A DNA stretch of 34,592 nucleotides. Source: Gammaproteobacteria bacterium (GTDB taxonomy: Bacteria; Pseudomonadota; Gammaproteobacteria; HTCC5015). Below, one piece after another: positions 16,146-25,610 of the stretch. The notes beneath the pieces are model-generated. The model was not told the DNA's origin and ran no database searches. It saw only the letters and a program-made list of their open reading frames with translations. The translations under genes and the position numbers were made by a program. The DNA lies in the NCBI GenBank assembly GCA_016928055.1, contig JAFGLM010000051.1, positions 1 through 34,592 of the forward strand. The letters are read 5' to 3'. Within the stretch, counting starts at the first letter, position 1; every line of letters starts with the position of its first letter.

Positions 16146-16523
16146 CTACATGACTCCAGGATAAAGCACCGCGACCACTCTTCTTTTTTCACTCAACAAA
16201 ATATTAAATGTTCTGCAAGCGGCTTCGGTGTTCATCACTTCAAGTCCGATATTATCCGCTGCTAATTCTGCATAGAGTTTTGGGTCTGGAAAAATGACTT
16301 CTTTACCGGTGCCGAGGATTAAAACTTCGGGTTTTTCTTCCAATAGAGGTTTCAGGTGTTGAGATGTTAACGACGCTATCGGTACCGGTTGCCGGTCTTC
16401 CAGAATACGCTCCGGCGTAAGTAACAAATGATTGCTATACCAGCGCCCGGCGATGTGTATACCTTGTTCTGAATAGGCGGATATCGATGTTCGCCCAGCG
16501 GTTGTTTCGAGATGGAGTTGCAT
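16146..16523 (-). CDS. Mth938-like (DUF498/NDUFAF3-type) domain protein
   Basis: 125 aa, a complete single-domain protein. RWYSNHLLLTPERIL and EVLILGTGKEVIFPDPKLYAEL, followed by GLEVMNTEAACRTFNILLSEKRRVVAVL, match the Mth938 fold shared with human NDUFAF3 and AAMDC. Bacterial members have no proven role; links to complex I assembly come from mitochondria. It is convergent with rpoS and has no strong ribosome-binding site at its ATG. Confidence 0.87.
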   Translation of the reverse strand: MQLHLETTAGRTSISAYSEQGIHIAGRWYSNHLLLTPERILEDRQPVPIASLTSQHLKPLLEEKPEVLILGTGKEVIFPDPKLYAELAADNIGLEVMNTEAACRTFNILLSEKRRVVAVLYPGVM

Positions 16524-16610
16524 TTTTAACGATCTACTCCAATTTATTCGTATATTAAGTGATGCAGCGACATCTGAATACCTTCGTTAGGGTCTAAGTA
16601 CTAGCCTCAT

Positions 16611-16639
16611 TTGACACCCTGCGGGCCGACAAGTACCTT
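16611..16639 (+). promoter_or_regulatory. Candidate sigma-70 promoter of alaC–hom–thrC
   Basis: A perfect TTGACA (16611–16616), a 17-nt spacer and TACCTT (16634–16639). It predicts a start near 16646 and a leader of about 55 nt before the GTG at 16702. I saw no riboswitch or Thr-rich leader peptide. Confidence 0.55.
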
Positions 16640-16701
16640 ACCGTGTTTGGCGCAATTTGCCGGTTTTTTCGAGTAACTTCAATAATTTAAAGGTAACCCA
16701 T

Positions 16702-17889
16702 GTGAACACCGATTTTCCCAGAATCAAGCGACTGCCACCCTATGTCTTTAACATCGTCAATGAGTTAAAGGCGCAGGCGCGAGCGCGTGGGGAAGATATT
16801 GTTGATTTTGGTATGGGTAATCCTGATCAGCCCACACCGGCGCATGTGGTTGAGAAAATGTGTGAAGCCGCCAGGCGCAGCGATACACATCGCTATTCCT
16901 TATCCAGAGGGGTACCCCGATTACGGCGAGCCGTTGCGAGCTGGTACAAAAACCAGTTTGATGTTGATATTAATCCGGAAACCGAAGCGATTGTGACCAT
17001 TGGTTCAAAGGAAGGACTGTCGCATCTGGCTTTGGCCACGATGGGTCCGGGTGATGCGGTATTGGTTCCTAATCCGACCTATCCGATTCACCCCTATAGC
17101 ATGGTGATTGCCGGTGCGGATGTACGGCACGTGCCGTTGCGACCGGATGTGGATTTTTTTGAGGAACTGGTCAAGGCCATTAAAACCTCCTATCCTGTGC
17201 CCAAAATGTTGTCGCTGAACTTCCCGGCCAACCCGACCGCCGAGTGTGTGGAGCTGGATTTTTTCAAACGGGTGATTGAAATTGCCCGCGAACACGAAAT
17301 CTGGGTGGTGCACGATATTGCTTATGCCGAGATTGTCTTTGATGGTTACAAGGCGCCGTCAATATTGCAGGTGCCGGGCGCCAAGGATATTGCGGTCGAG
17401 GTTTACTCGATGTCGAAAACGTATAATATGCCCGGCTGGCGCGTCGGGTTCGTTTGCGGTAATCCAACGTTGGTGGGTGCGCTGGCGAAAATGAAATCCT
17501 ATCTGGATTATGGAATGTTTACGCCGATTCAGGTTGCGGCGATTGCAGCTCTTGAGGGCGATCAGTCCTGCGTTCAGGAAATCAGGGCTTTGTATCAGGA
17601 TCGACGTGATGTCTTGTGTGAAGGCTTAACGGCTGCAGGCTGGCCGGTGGAAAAACCCAAAGCCACGATGTTTGTCTGGGCCAGAATACCGGATGCCTAT
17701 CTGGCCATGGGTTCGCTGGAATTTTCCAAAAAGCTTTTAAACGACGCCAGGGTTGCGGTTTCACCGGGTATTGGTTTTGGTGAGTATGGTGACGATCATG
17801 TTCGCTTTAGTTTGATTGAAAACAAGCATCGAACCCGTCAGGCGGTACGTTGCATAAAAGATATGCTGCGTAATGACGGCGTAGCATAG
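16702..17889 (+). CDS. alaC: Alanine transaminase AlaC
   Basis: 395 aa PLP-dependent class I aminotransferase, very similar in layout to E. coli Ala[64 protein letters not shown] and the PLP lysine in [14 protein letters not shown] (Lys239). It makes alanine from pyruvate and glutamate. I chose GTG 16702 because AAAGGTAA precedes it; a TTG at 16657 has no such site. The stop overlaps a GTG that could begin hom. The block alaC–hom–thrC groups enzymes of the aspartate/pyruvate families under one likely promoter. Confidence 0.93.
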   Translation: MNTDFPRIKRLPPYVFNIVNELKAQARARGEDIVDFGMGNPDQPTPAHVVEKMCEAARRSDTHRYSLSRGVPRLRRAVASWYKNQFDVDINPETEAIVTIGSKEGLSHLALATMGPGDAVLVPNPTYPIHPYSMVIAGADVRHVPLRPDVDFFEELVKAIKTSYPVPKMLSLNFPANPTAECVELDFFKRVIEIAREHEIWVVHDIAYAEIVFDGYKAPSILQVPGAKDIAVEVYSMSKTYNMPGWRVGFVCGNPTLVGALAKMKSYLDYGMFTPIQVAAIAALEGDQSCVQEIRALYQDRRDVLCEGLTAAGWPVEKPKATMFVWARIPDAYLAMGSLEFSKKLLNDARVAVSPGIGFGEYGDDHVRFSLIENKHRTRQAVRCIKDMLRNDGVA

Positions 17890-17903
17890 TGGATGAGAAT
17901 GTT

Positions 17904-19217
17904 ATGGGACTTAAACCAGTAAAAATCGGATTACTCGGGCTTGGCACTGTCGGCAGCGGCGCCGTGCAGGTATTGAGCCGTAATGCACGCGAAATTTGCA
18001 GACGTGCCGGTCGAGGTATTGTCATCAGTCATGCGGCAGCTCTTGAACCACCGAAGTTACCCATTGATACTTCGGCAATAAAGATTACTCAAGATGGCTT
18101 TGCGGTCGTAAATGATCCCGACGTGTCGGTGGTGATCGAATTGATCGGCGGCTACCAACCGGCGCTGGAATTAGTGTTGAAAGCCATCGAAAACGGTAAG
18201 CACGTTGTAACTGCCAATAAAGCACTGATTGCCAGGCACGGCAATGAAATTTTTGCCGCAGCACAAAAACACGGTGTCACCGTTGCGTTTGAAGCGGCTG
18301 TTGCCGGCGGTATTCCGATTATTAAAGCTTTGCGTGAAGGTCTGGCTGCCAATCATATTGAATGGGCGGCTGGTATTATCAACGGCACCGGAAATTTTAT
18401 TTTGACCGAGATGCGTGAAAAAGGTCGCGATTTTTCTGAAGTGCTGGTCGAAGCGCAGGCCTTAGGTTACGCGGAAGCCGATCCGACTTTTGATATTGAA
18501 GGTATCGATGCCGCGCACAAACTGACCATACTCGCGTCGATTGCATTTGGAATACCGTTGCATTTTGAACGGTGTTATACCGAGGGTATCAGTCATATTA
18601 CCCGCGATGATGTTGCGTATGCCGAAGCGCTGGGATATCGCATTAAACATCTTGGCGTGACTCGCAAAACCCAACAAGGTATAGAATTGCGCGTACATCC
18701 GACTTTAATTCCGGAACGCTGTTTGATAGCCAATGTGAACGGCGTTATGAATGCCGTGCTGGTGAAAGGCGATATGGTTGGTCAAACTTTATATTACGGT
18801 GCCGGTGCCGGCGCGTTACCGACTGCATCCGCTGTTGTGGCAGATTTGATTGATGTGGTTCGATCACTCACCACTGACCCCAATAATCGTGTACCGCACC
18901 TGGCGTTTCAGCCCGATTCCATTAAGGATGATCCGATATTACCGATTGGTGATATTGAAACTGCTTATTATCTGAGAATGCTGGCGGAAGACGTGCCGGG
19001 TGTTATGGGGCGCGTGACCACTGCACTGGGTCGCGCAGGCATCAGTATTGAAGCGGTTATCCAGAAAGAACCTTCTGAAGGCGTCGCGCAGGTGCCGATT
19101 ATCATGTTGACTCATCGTGTGCACGAGAAACAAATGCAGGCTGCGATTGCAGAAATCGAAAGCATGGATTGCATTGCCGGTTCCGTGACGCGCATCCGTT
19201 TAGAAAACTTAGAGTAG
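17904..19217 (+). CDS. hom: Homoserine dehydrogenase
   Basis: 437 aa, monofunctional (no aspartokinase domain). N-terminal NAD(P)-binding GLLGLGTVGSGA, VVTANKALIARHG with the conserved Lys, VAGGIPIIKALREGL, GIINGTGNFILTEM, EADPTFDIEGIDAAHK, and a C-terminal ACT domain (about 350–425, YYLRMLAEDVPGVMGRVTTAL). It reduces aspartate semialdehyde to homoserine; the ACT domain usually gives threonine feedback. ATG 17904 matches the family start; a GTG at 17889 would overlap alaC. thrC follows after 19 bp. Confidence 0.96.
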   Translation: MGLKPVKIGLLGLGTVGSGAVQVLSRNAREICRRAGRGIVISHAAALEPPKLPIDTSAIKITQDGFAVVNDPDVSVVIELIGGYQPALELVLKAIENGKHVVTANKALIARHGNEIFAAAQKHGVTVAFEAAVAGGIPIIKALREGLAANHIEWAAGIINGTGNFILTEMREKGRDFSEVLVEAQALGYAEADPTFDIEGIDAAHKLTILASIAFGIPLHFERCYTEGISHITRDDVAYAEALGYRIKHLGVTRKTQQGIELRVHPTLIPERCLIANVNGVMNAVLVKGDMVGQTLYYGAGAGALPTASAVVADLIDVVRSLTTDPNNRVPHLAFQPDSIKDDPILPIGDIETAYYLRMLAEDVPGVMGRVTTALGRAGISIEAVIQKEPSEGVAQVPIIMLTHRVHEKQMQAAIAEIESMDCIAGSVTRIRLENLE

Positions 19218-19236
19218 GACTCCCAAAGAGGACGAT

Positions 19237-20373
19237 ATGCCATTTCGTGAACACTATACCGGTTTGCTGCAACGCTACCGGAGCCGACTGCCGCTGGCTG
19301 ATAATGCTGTACCCATTAGTCTGGGTGAAGGTAATACACCTTTAATCAAGTTGCGAAATATACCGGATGAGTTTGGTCTGGATGTGGAGTGGTATGTAAA
19401 GTACGAAGGTTTAAATCCAACCGCTTCGTTTAAAGATCGCGGCATGACCATGGCGGTGACGCAGGCTGTCTATGAAGGCAGCAAAGCGATTATTTGCGCA
19501 TCGACCGGCAACACATCGGCTTCGGCCGCTGCCTACGCCGCACGCGCCGGAATAAGAGCGTTTGTTTTAATACCGGAAGGCAAAATCGCAATGGGTAAAC
19601 TGGCGCAGGCCATGATGCATGGTGCAACAGTCATCCAGATAAAAGGCAACTTTGATCAGGGCTTGCGCCTGGTCCGTGAAGTGGCGGAGGAGTTGCCGGT
19701 TACGATTGTTAATTCAATTAACCCGTATCGCTTGCAGGGCCAGAAAACAATTGCCTACGAAATTCTGGAAGAGCTCGGTCGCGCACCGGATTATCACTGC
19801 CTGCCGGTTGGTAATGCGGGCAATATCACTGCGCACTGGATTGGTTATACCGATTATTCCAGCGTCGCCAATGCAACCGGTTCCTGCACCTATTGCGGTG
19901 GCGGTGAATGCAAACTGCCGGGAGAGGCATTGGTTGATTCCCGTCCGGTCATTGCCGGTTATCAGGCGTCCGGATCGGCACCGTTTATGCGCGGTGGCCC
20001 GGTCAAGAATCCTGAAACCATCGCAACCGCGATTCGCATCGGCGATCCGCAATCCTGGGATTATGCCTGGGCGGCCAGTCGTGAGTCCGGTGGCTGGTTT
20101 GATGAACTAAGTGATGATGAAATTTTACAGGCGCAAAAGTTATTGGCATGCAAGGAAGGTATTTTCTGTGAACCGGCTTCTGCTGCGTCGATTGCCGGTG
20201 CACTGCGCGATTTGAAAAGCGGCAAGATTCCTGCAGGCAAGACCATCGTTTGCACATTGACCGGCCACGGTTTAAAAGATCCGGATACTGCCATCAAGCT
20301 CAGCGCAGGCAATGTTGTTTCGATTAAAGCAGAACTGGCGGCGGTTAAATCAGCTATCTCCGCGGTTAAGTAA
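19237..20373 (+). CDS. thrC: Threonine synthase with cysteine-rich insertion
   Basis: 378 aa PLP enzyme (fold type II) making threonine from O-phosphohomoserine. LGEGNTPLIKL, NPTASFKDRGM with PLP Lys66, CASTGNTSASAAAYAARAG and PVGNAGNITAHWIGY (phosphate-binding Gly loop) are all present. It is the short ThrC class. Between about residues 205 and 240, where relatives usually run straight into a pattern like MxGFQAxGA, there is an extra segment with Cys217, Cys220 and Cys225 (CxxC-x4-C). The rest is intact, so the enzyme should be active. A GAGG ribosome-binding site precedes the ATG. The ydcF-like gene follows after 29 bp. Confidence 0.95.
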   Translation: MPFREHYTGLLQRYRSRLPLADNAVPISLGEGNTPLIKLRNIPDEFGLDVEWYVKYEGLNPTASFKDRGMTMAVTQAVYEGSKAIICASTGNTSASAAAYAARAGIRAFVLIPEGKIAMGKLAQAMMHGATVIQIKGNFDQGLRLVREVAEELPVTIVNSINPYRLQGQKTIAYEILEELGRAPDYHCLPVGNAGNITAHWIGYTDYSSVANATGSCTYCGGGECKLPGEALVDSRPVIAGYQASGSAPFMRGGPVKNPETIATAIRIGDPQSWDYAWAASRESGGWFDELSDDEILQAQKLLACKEGIFCEPASAASIAGALRDLKSGKIPAGKTIVCTLTGHGLKDPDTAIKLSAGNVVSIKAELAAVKSAISAVK

Positions 20374-20402
20374 ATCGCGTTGGCTTTTTTGAGGCTATAA
20401 AA

Positions 20403-21203
20403 GTGGATACTGCATTTTTCTGGCTTTCGAAACTGGCTTGGGCCGTTATTGCGCCGGACAGTTTGATTTTATTAATCCTGCTCGCAGGTTGTGTGCTGCT
20501 GTGGGTGGGTGCCATCAACAAAGCAAAAATTTTAATAACGATGGCAACCGCTGCATTGCTGTTGATTGCATTATTTCCTTTTGGCAGCTGGCTTTATTAT
20601 CCGCTGGAACACCGCTTTCCAACCAATCCCGATTTGCCGCCGCATATTGACGGCATCATTATGCTGGCGGGACCGGAGCATTTGGTTGCGTCAGCTTCAT
20701 GGGAGCAAATGGAGTTTGCAGACGGTGCAGAACGTTACACCACCTTTATGATGCTGGCCAGACGTTACCCGGATGCACGGCTGCTGTTCACCGGCGGTCC
20801 CGGACTTGCTTTTGAGCAATTCAAGGCCGCCGATATTGCTTATGATTTTTTTCAGCAGCAGGGCATGAATATTGAGCGTATCCAGTTTGAACGTGAATCA
20901 CGCAACACTTACGAGAATGTATTGCTGAGCAAAGAAATGGTTAAGCCGATCGCCGGAGAAAGCTGGATACTGGTTACTTCGGCTGCGCATATGCCGCGCT
21001 CAGTGGGTATTTTCTGTCAACAGGGTTGGTCGGTGATTCCGTATCCGGTGGATCATCACGGTGGTACTGAATTTTCAATCCGCCCGCAGTGGTTGTTGTC
21101 TGCTAATTTGAATGATGTGATTTGGGCAATACGTGAATGGCTGGGATTGGTGGTTTATTATGTAACCGGTAAAACCAATGCGTTGTTACCGGCGCAGTGC
21201 TAA
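20403..21203 (+). CDS. YdcF/ElyC-family (DUF218) membrane protein
   Basis: 266 aa with a GTG start (GAGG about 9 nt upstream). Two hydrophobic helices (about 15–35 and 40–60) are followed by a DUF218 domain (about 80–240): DGIIMLAG, ARLLFTGGPG, ERESRNTYENVLLSKEMV and WILVTSAAHMPRSVGIF. The family includes ElyC, which supports envelope synthesis through the lipid-carrier pathway, as well as SanA and YdcF; the two-helix layout is closest to ElyC. It is placed after thrC, probably by read-through. Function is inferred from family only. Confidence 0.87.
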   Translation: MDTAFFWLSKLAWAVIAPDSLILLILLAGCVLLWVGAINKAKILITMATAALLLIALFPFGSWLYYPLEHRFPTNPDLPPHIDGIIMLAGPEHLVASASWEQMEFADGAERYTTFMMLARRYPDARLLFTGGPGLAFEQFKAADIAYDFFQQQGMNIERIQFERESRNTYENVLLSKEMVKPIAGESWILVTSAAHMPRSVGIFCQQGWSVIPYPVDHHGGTEFSIRPQWLLSANLNDVIWAIREWLGLVVYYVTGKTNALLPAQC

Positions 21204-21265
21204 AGATAAAAAAACAAGCATCCGGGCTACGATTTTTTCCTTCCGTGTAATTCCGTGGTGATCTT

Positions 21266-21919
21266 TTATTTTTCACAAAATTCATCCAGCAACCCCAAGA
21301 ACTCATCCCTCGGTACCATCACCATCCCCATTGATTCCAGGTGTGGATTGGGTATCTGGCAATCGATCAATGCAATATCGGGTTGTCTGGCGGTTTCAAT
21401 CAATACGGCTTTTGAGGCATTACTCACCGTATGAAACATCGACTCGCCGAAGAACACCTGGCCGAGCTGTACGCCATATATTCCACCCACCAGTTTGTTG
21501 TTTAAATAGCACTCAATGGATCGTGCATAACCCAGTACATGCAGATCACAGTAGGCATCGATCATCTCCGTGCTTATCCAGCTTGCCTCGCTGATCTTGC
21601 GCGGTGCTGCGCAAGCGATCATGACGTCGCGAAAAGCTTTGTTATGGCTGATTTCAAATGGCAATTTACGTAATTCGCGTTGCAGTCTGCGCGGGATATG
21701 AATCTGCTCCGGATAGATAACCGCACGTTGCGACGGGGCCCACCAAAGCACTGGTTCGCCCGGGTTGTACCAGGGGAAAATACCGCGACGATAGGCACTT
21801 AACAAACGTAAAGGTCGCAGGCTACCACCGGCCGCCAGCAAACCATCCGGTTCGCTTAAAGCGGTTTGCGGATCCGGGAAAGGGGTTCCATCGTCCGTCT
21901 CGTCCAACCACGGGATCAT
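21266..21919 (-). CDS. aat: Leucyl/phenylalanyl-tRNA–protein transferase
   Basis: 217 aa, the usual size. FPDPQTALSEPDGLLAAGGSL, AYRRGIFPWYNPGEPVLWWAPSQRAV and GGIYGVQLGQVFFGESMFH are diagnostic. It adds Leu or Phe from charged tRNA to proteins with N-terminal Arg or Lys, marking them for ClpS/ClpAP (neither gene is in the window). The ATG overlaps the stop of the upstream FemAB-like gene by four bases (ATGA), so the pair is translationally coupled. Confidence 0.95.
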   Translation of the reverse strand: MIPWLDETDDGTPFPDPQTALSEPDGLLAAGGSLRPLRLLSAYRRGIFPWYNPGEPVLWWAPSQRAVIYPEQIHIPRRLQRELRKLPFEISHNKAFRDVMIACAAPRKISEASWISTEMIDAYCDLHVLGYARSIECYLNNKLVGGIYGVQLGQVFFGESMFHTVSNASKAVLIETARQPDIALIDCQIPNPHLESMGMVMVPRDEFLGLLDEFCEK

Positions 21920-23076
21920 TCGGAATCGCTCGCACGAAAGGGAGATAGTTTATCCAATTGCGGTTTATATTGCTTAATGGCTTGTTGCTCGCGTCGCAGA
22001 AAATCCTTAATGGCGGTTCGAAATCGGGGGTCCGCAATCCAGTGCATCGAATAGGTCTCTGTAGGCAAAAATCCACGCGTGATTTTATGTTCACCCTGTG
22101 CGCCGGGTTCAAATGCATTTAAACCGTTATTGATGCAGTATTCAATACCCGCATAAAAACATACTTCGAAATGCAGATTCTGGAATTGAATTTCAGAACC
22201 CCAGTAACGACCATAGAGACGATCATCGCTGCGAAAATTGATGGCCGCAGCAATGGATTGATTTTTATATTCGGCCAAAACAATAACAAGATTGGCGGGC
22301 ATACTGACGGCAAGATGTTTAAAAAATTCCAGTGTCAGGGCAGGGTAATTACCCTTTTTCAGGAAAGTGGAACGATAGTAGTGATAGACGGTGTTCCACT
22401 GCTCATCATTTAATTCGTCGCCGTGTAAAACGCGTATTTGAATTCCTGACTCATTGACTCGTCGCCGTTCACGTTTAACGTTTTTCCGTTTTTGCGAACG
22501 AAAGAAAGATAAATAGTGATCGAAATCCTGATAGTGTTGATTGTGCCAGTGATATTGATAGGCGACACGTGCGAGTAATTGGTGTTCGACAAGTTGATCT
22601 AAATGATCTTGTTCCGGAAATAGACAATGAAAGCTGGAGAAGGAATTTTTATCCACATCATCTTTTATGGCATCAATTAAAAATTGGTTTATTGTTTCAC
22701 GGTTTGCATGCTGACCTGTAAGCAGGCGAGGCCCGGTGACCGGCGTAAAAGGAATTGCTGATACCAGTTTGGGATAATAGCGCAAGCCAACGTTTTCATA
22801 GGCGGAAGCCCAGGACCAGTCAAATACAAATTCACCGAATGAATTTTGCTTAAGATAGGCCGGCATCGCGCCGACCAGTTGATTCTGATTATTTTTAATC
22901 AGAAAATGATTGGCCTGCCAGCCGGTATCGGCTGTGATGCAGCCGCAGGTTTCCAGACCGGCCAGAAATTCATATCGTAAAAATGGATTGCTGTCGGGGA
23001 GCAGTGCATTCCACTCATTTTGATCAACGTCTGAAATTTGATTAACGATATGGATCTGGAAAGATGGCATGGGCAA
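21916..23076 (-). CDS. FemAB-like (PF04339/DUF482) GNAT-fold protein
   Basis: 386 aa cytosolic protein. NPFLRYEFLAGLETCGC, a middle FRSQKRKNVKRERRRV basic stretch, then YHYYRSTFLKKGNYPALTLEFF, LVIVLAEYKNQSIAAAINFR, LYGRYWGSEIQFQNLHFEVCFYAGIEYCI and FEPGAQGEHKITRGFLP match the 'peptidoglycan biosynthesis/recognition' DUF482 family. These have two GNAT-type halves like FemX, which transfers amino acids from tRNA; the real substrate is unknown. It overlaps aat by four bases. No strong ribosome-binding site precedes the ATG. Confidence 0.85.
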   Translation of the reverse strand: MPMPSFQIHIVNQISDVDQNEWNALLPDSNPFLRYEFLAGLETCGCITADTGWQANHFLIKNNQNQLVGAMPAYLKQNSFGEFVFDWSWASAYENVGLRYYPKLVSAIPFTPVTGPRLLTGQHANRETINQFLIDAIKDDVDKNSFSSFHCLFPEQDHLDQLVEHQLLARVAYQYHWHNQHYQDFDHYLSFFRSQKRKNVKRERRRVNESGIQIRVLHGDELNDEQWNTVYHYYRSTFLKKGNYPALTLEFFKHLAVSMPANLVIVLAEYKNQSIAAAINFRSDDRLYGRYWGSEIQFQNLHFEVCFYAGIEYCINNGLNAFEPGAQGEHKITRGFLPTETYSMHWIADPRFRTAIKDFLRREQQAIKQYKPQLDKLSPFRASDSE

Positions 23077-23107
23077 ATGCTAAATGATGATCCAATTTAT
23101 TCTGCTG

Positions 23108-24283
23108 CTATTTCATGTTTGCTACGATTCTCTGCCAGGAAAAATTGTACTTCTGCAGATTTTTGTTATGGGTCTTTGAGAATTTTTTAAAATCAATTTT
23201 TGACCAGTTAGGATGTGTGCCAATGATTGATAAGTATTCATCGATATTCTTTTTTGAAATCGGATACATCGGTATTTTAAAAACCGTCCCGAGTTCTTCG
23301 GCAAAATCCTTGTTGCGGTGGTAATCCTCAATGAGGATCAGCGCTATCCCGGCTTCCATAAAGTGGCCACCGATGGTTGCCGTCATGTCGCCTGATTTAA
23401 CGGCACGGATGCCGCCTGTTGTCCAGTCCACGCCACTAACCACAACATCGACACCGGGTTTTTTGCCTGCTTCTTTTATGGCGTCAATGGCGCCGATGGC
23501 CATGCTGTCACTGGCTGTCCAGACTGCATTCAGTGACGGGTACTTGGCGAGATACATTTTGGAAACTGTTTTAGCAGATGATTCCTGATAACCCGCTTCC
23601 CGAATTTCATATAACATTGCATTCTCTGATTCGCTTATACGGTTTTTTAAGCCATTGTTGCGATTGAAAGAGGCTTGTGACGTAAACGGACCCGTCAGTC
23701 CAACCATTCTGATAGCGGTTTGTCCGTTTGATGAAGGTGCAGATGGAAATAGAGCCAGGATTTCATCCGCAGCTAAATAACCGGCTTGTACATCGTCAGC
23801 GTAACTGTGAGCGATCCAGTTGCTGTACTTAATTCGTGGTTGCCCGACGAATTGTTTTTCCTTTTCGGGTATATCGGCGTTGATTACAAATACTCTGATA
23901 TCGCGCGTATTCGCAGACTGCAACAGATCTGCAGTGACTGAACCAAGATAGGGTGTTATGAGGTATGCATCGGAGCCGATTTCGTTGAGTAGTTTCTGGC
24001 CGATTGCCATATTTGCTTTAGCGGTTTGTGGGGAAGGGTATTCAACGACCAATTCAATATTAAGATCTTCAGCAACCGCTTCAGCAAAACGAATCATGTT
24101 GTTCCAGAACTGACTACTTTCGCCGCCGCCGGACAACAAGCCCACTTTTAGACGTGGTTCTTCGGCCAGTACTGAACCAGTGAAAATGATGAGCAGAAGT
24201 AAGGAGCCACAGAACTGCGCAAAGCGATTAGTAAGCAGGTGTTTTTCTATTCTGGAAATAATAGTAGCTTTGAAGATAATCAT
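23108..24283 (-). CDS. Orphan periplasmic sugar-binding-type protein (type 1 PBP)
   Basis: 391 aa. A long signal peptide ends near residue 40 (VLA/EEP). The mature part is a two-lobe type 1 periplasmic binding fold (Peripla_BP_4, like RbsB, LuxP, TorT): LKVGLLSGGGESSQFWNNMIRFAE, DAYLITPYLGSV, VFVINADIPEK, AVWTASDSMAIGAIDAIKEAG, VSGVDWTTGGIRAVKSGDMTATIGGHF. No ABC permease or ATPase, and no sensor kinase, is adjacent, so it may serve a distant transporter or sensor. I chose ATG 24283 (GGAAA just upstream, normal signal); an ATG at 24355 adds 24 non-signal residues. Ligand unknown. Confidence 0.82.
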   Translation of the reverse strand: MIIFKATIISRIEKHLLTNRFAQFCGSLLLLIIFTGSVLAEEPRLKVGLLSGGGESSQFWNNMIRFAEAVAEDLNIELVVEYPSPQTAKANMAIGQKLLNEIGSDAYLITPYLGSVTADLLQSANTRDIRVFVINADIPEKEKQFVGQPRIKYSNWIAHSYADDVQAGYLAADEILALFPSAPSSNGQTAIRMVGLTGPFTSQASFNRNNGLKNRISESENAMLYEIREAGYQESSAKTVSKMYLAKYPSLNAVWTASDSMAIGAIDAIKEAGKKPGVDVVVSGVDWTTGGIRAVKSGDMTATIGGHFMEAGIALILIEDYHRNKDFAEELGTVFKIPMYPISKKNIDEYLSIIGTHPNWSKIDFKKFSKTHNKNLQKYNFSWQRIVANMK

Positions 24284-24371
24284 GTATTTCCATTTCCTGT
24301 CGATAGAACCGGATCCAGTAGCGAATTCCGACAGTCTTACTGGCGGGTAGTTCATACGCGATCATTCGGCT

Positions 24372-24391
24372 CCTCTGATTGGTATCAGAGG
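24372..24391. terminator. Hairpin after trxB
   Basis: CCTCTGAT (24372–24379), 4-nt loop, ATCAGAGG (24384–24391): a perfect 8-bp stem 24 nt after the trxB stop, before the binding-protein gene. No T-run follows on the minus strand, so it may only slow polymerase. It shares its core with hairpins at 2318 and 33365. Confidence 0.45.
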
Positions 24392-24414
24392 CGATGCTAA
24401 GCATGGAAATGAAT

Positions 24415-25404
<990 letters not shown>

Positions 25405-25432
25405 TTAAAGGGCAATGTGGTACGGTGTACCT

Positions 25433-25461
25433 ATGGTATTTGTGTACAGGGTATGGGTAAA
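25433..25461 (-). promoter_or_regulatory. Candidate sigma-70 promoter of trxB
   Basis: On the minus strand TTTACC (complement of 25456–25461), 17 nt and TACCAT (complement of 25433–25438), about 60 bp before the GTG start. A 9-bp inverted repeat (TTAAAGGGC at 25405–25413 with GCCCTTTAA at 25510–25518) flanks the site; its role is unknown. Confidence 0.35.
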
Positions 25462-25610
25462 CCCCAAAATCTCAATATGGCCAAAGTCGCAAAATACAAT
25501 TGTCAGGTGGCCCTTTAATTGTTTCAGCGCCGCTAACGGTGTATCTTAAGCGCTTTAAAAAGCTCCATATATCAACATCTTAATTAACGCAGCTCATAAG
25601 AATAGTTAAC

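Noticed and set aside
16524..16701. Riboswitch or threonine-type attenuator before alaC–hom–thrC
   Set aside because: The leader of about 55 nt is too short for known amino-acid riboswitches, and no hairpin with T-run or Thr/Ile-rich leader peptide is visible.
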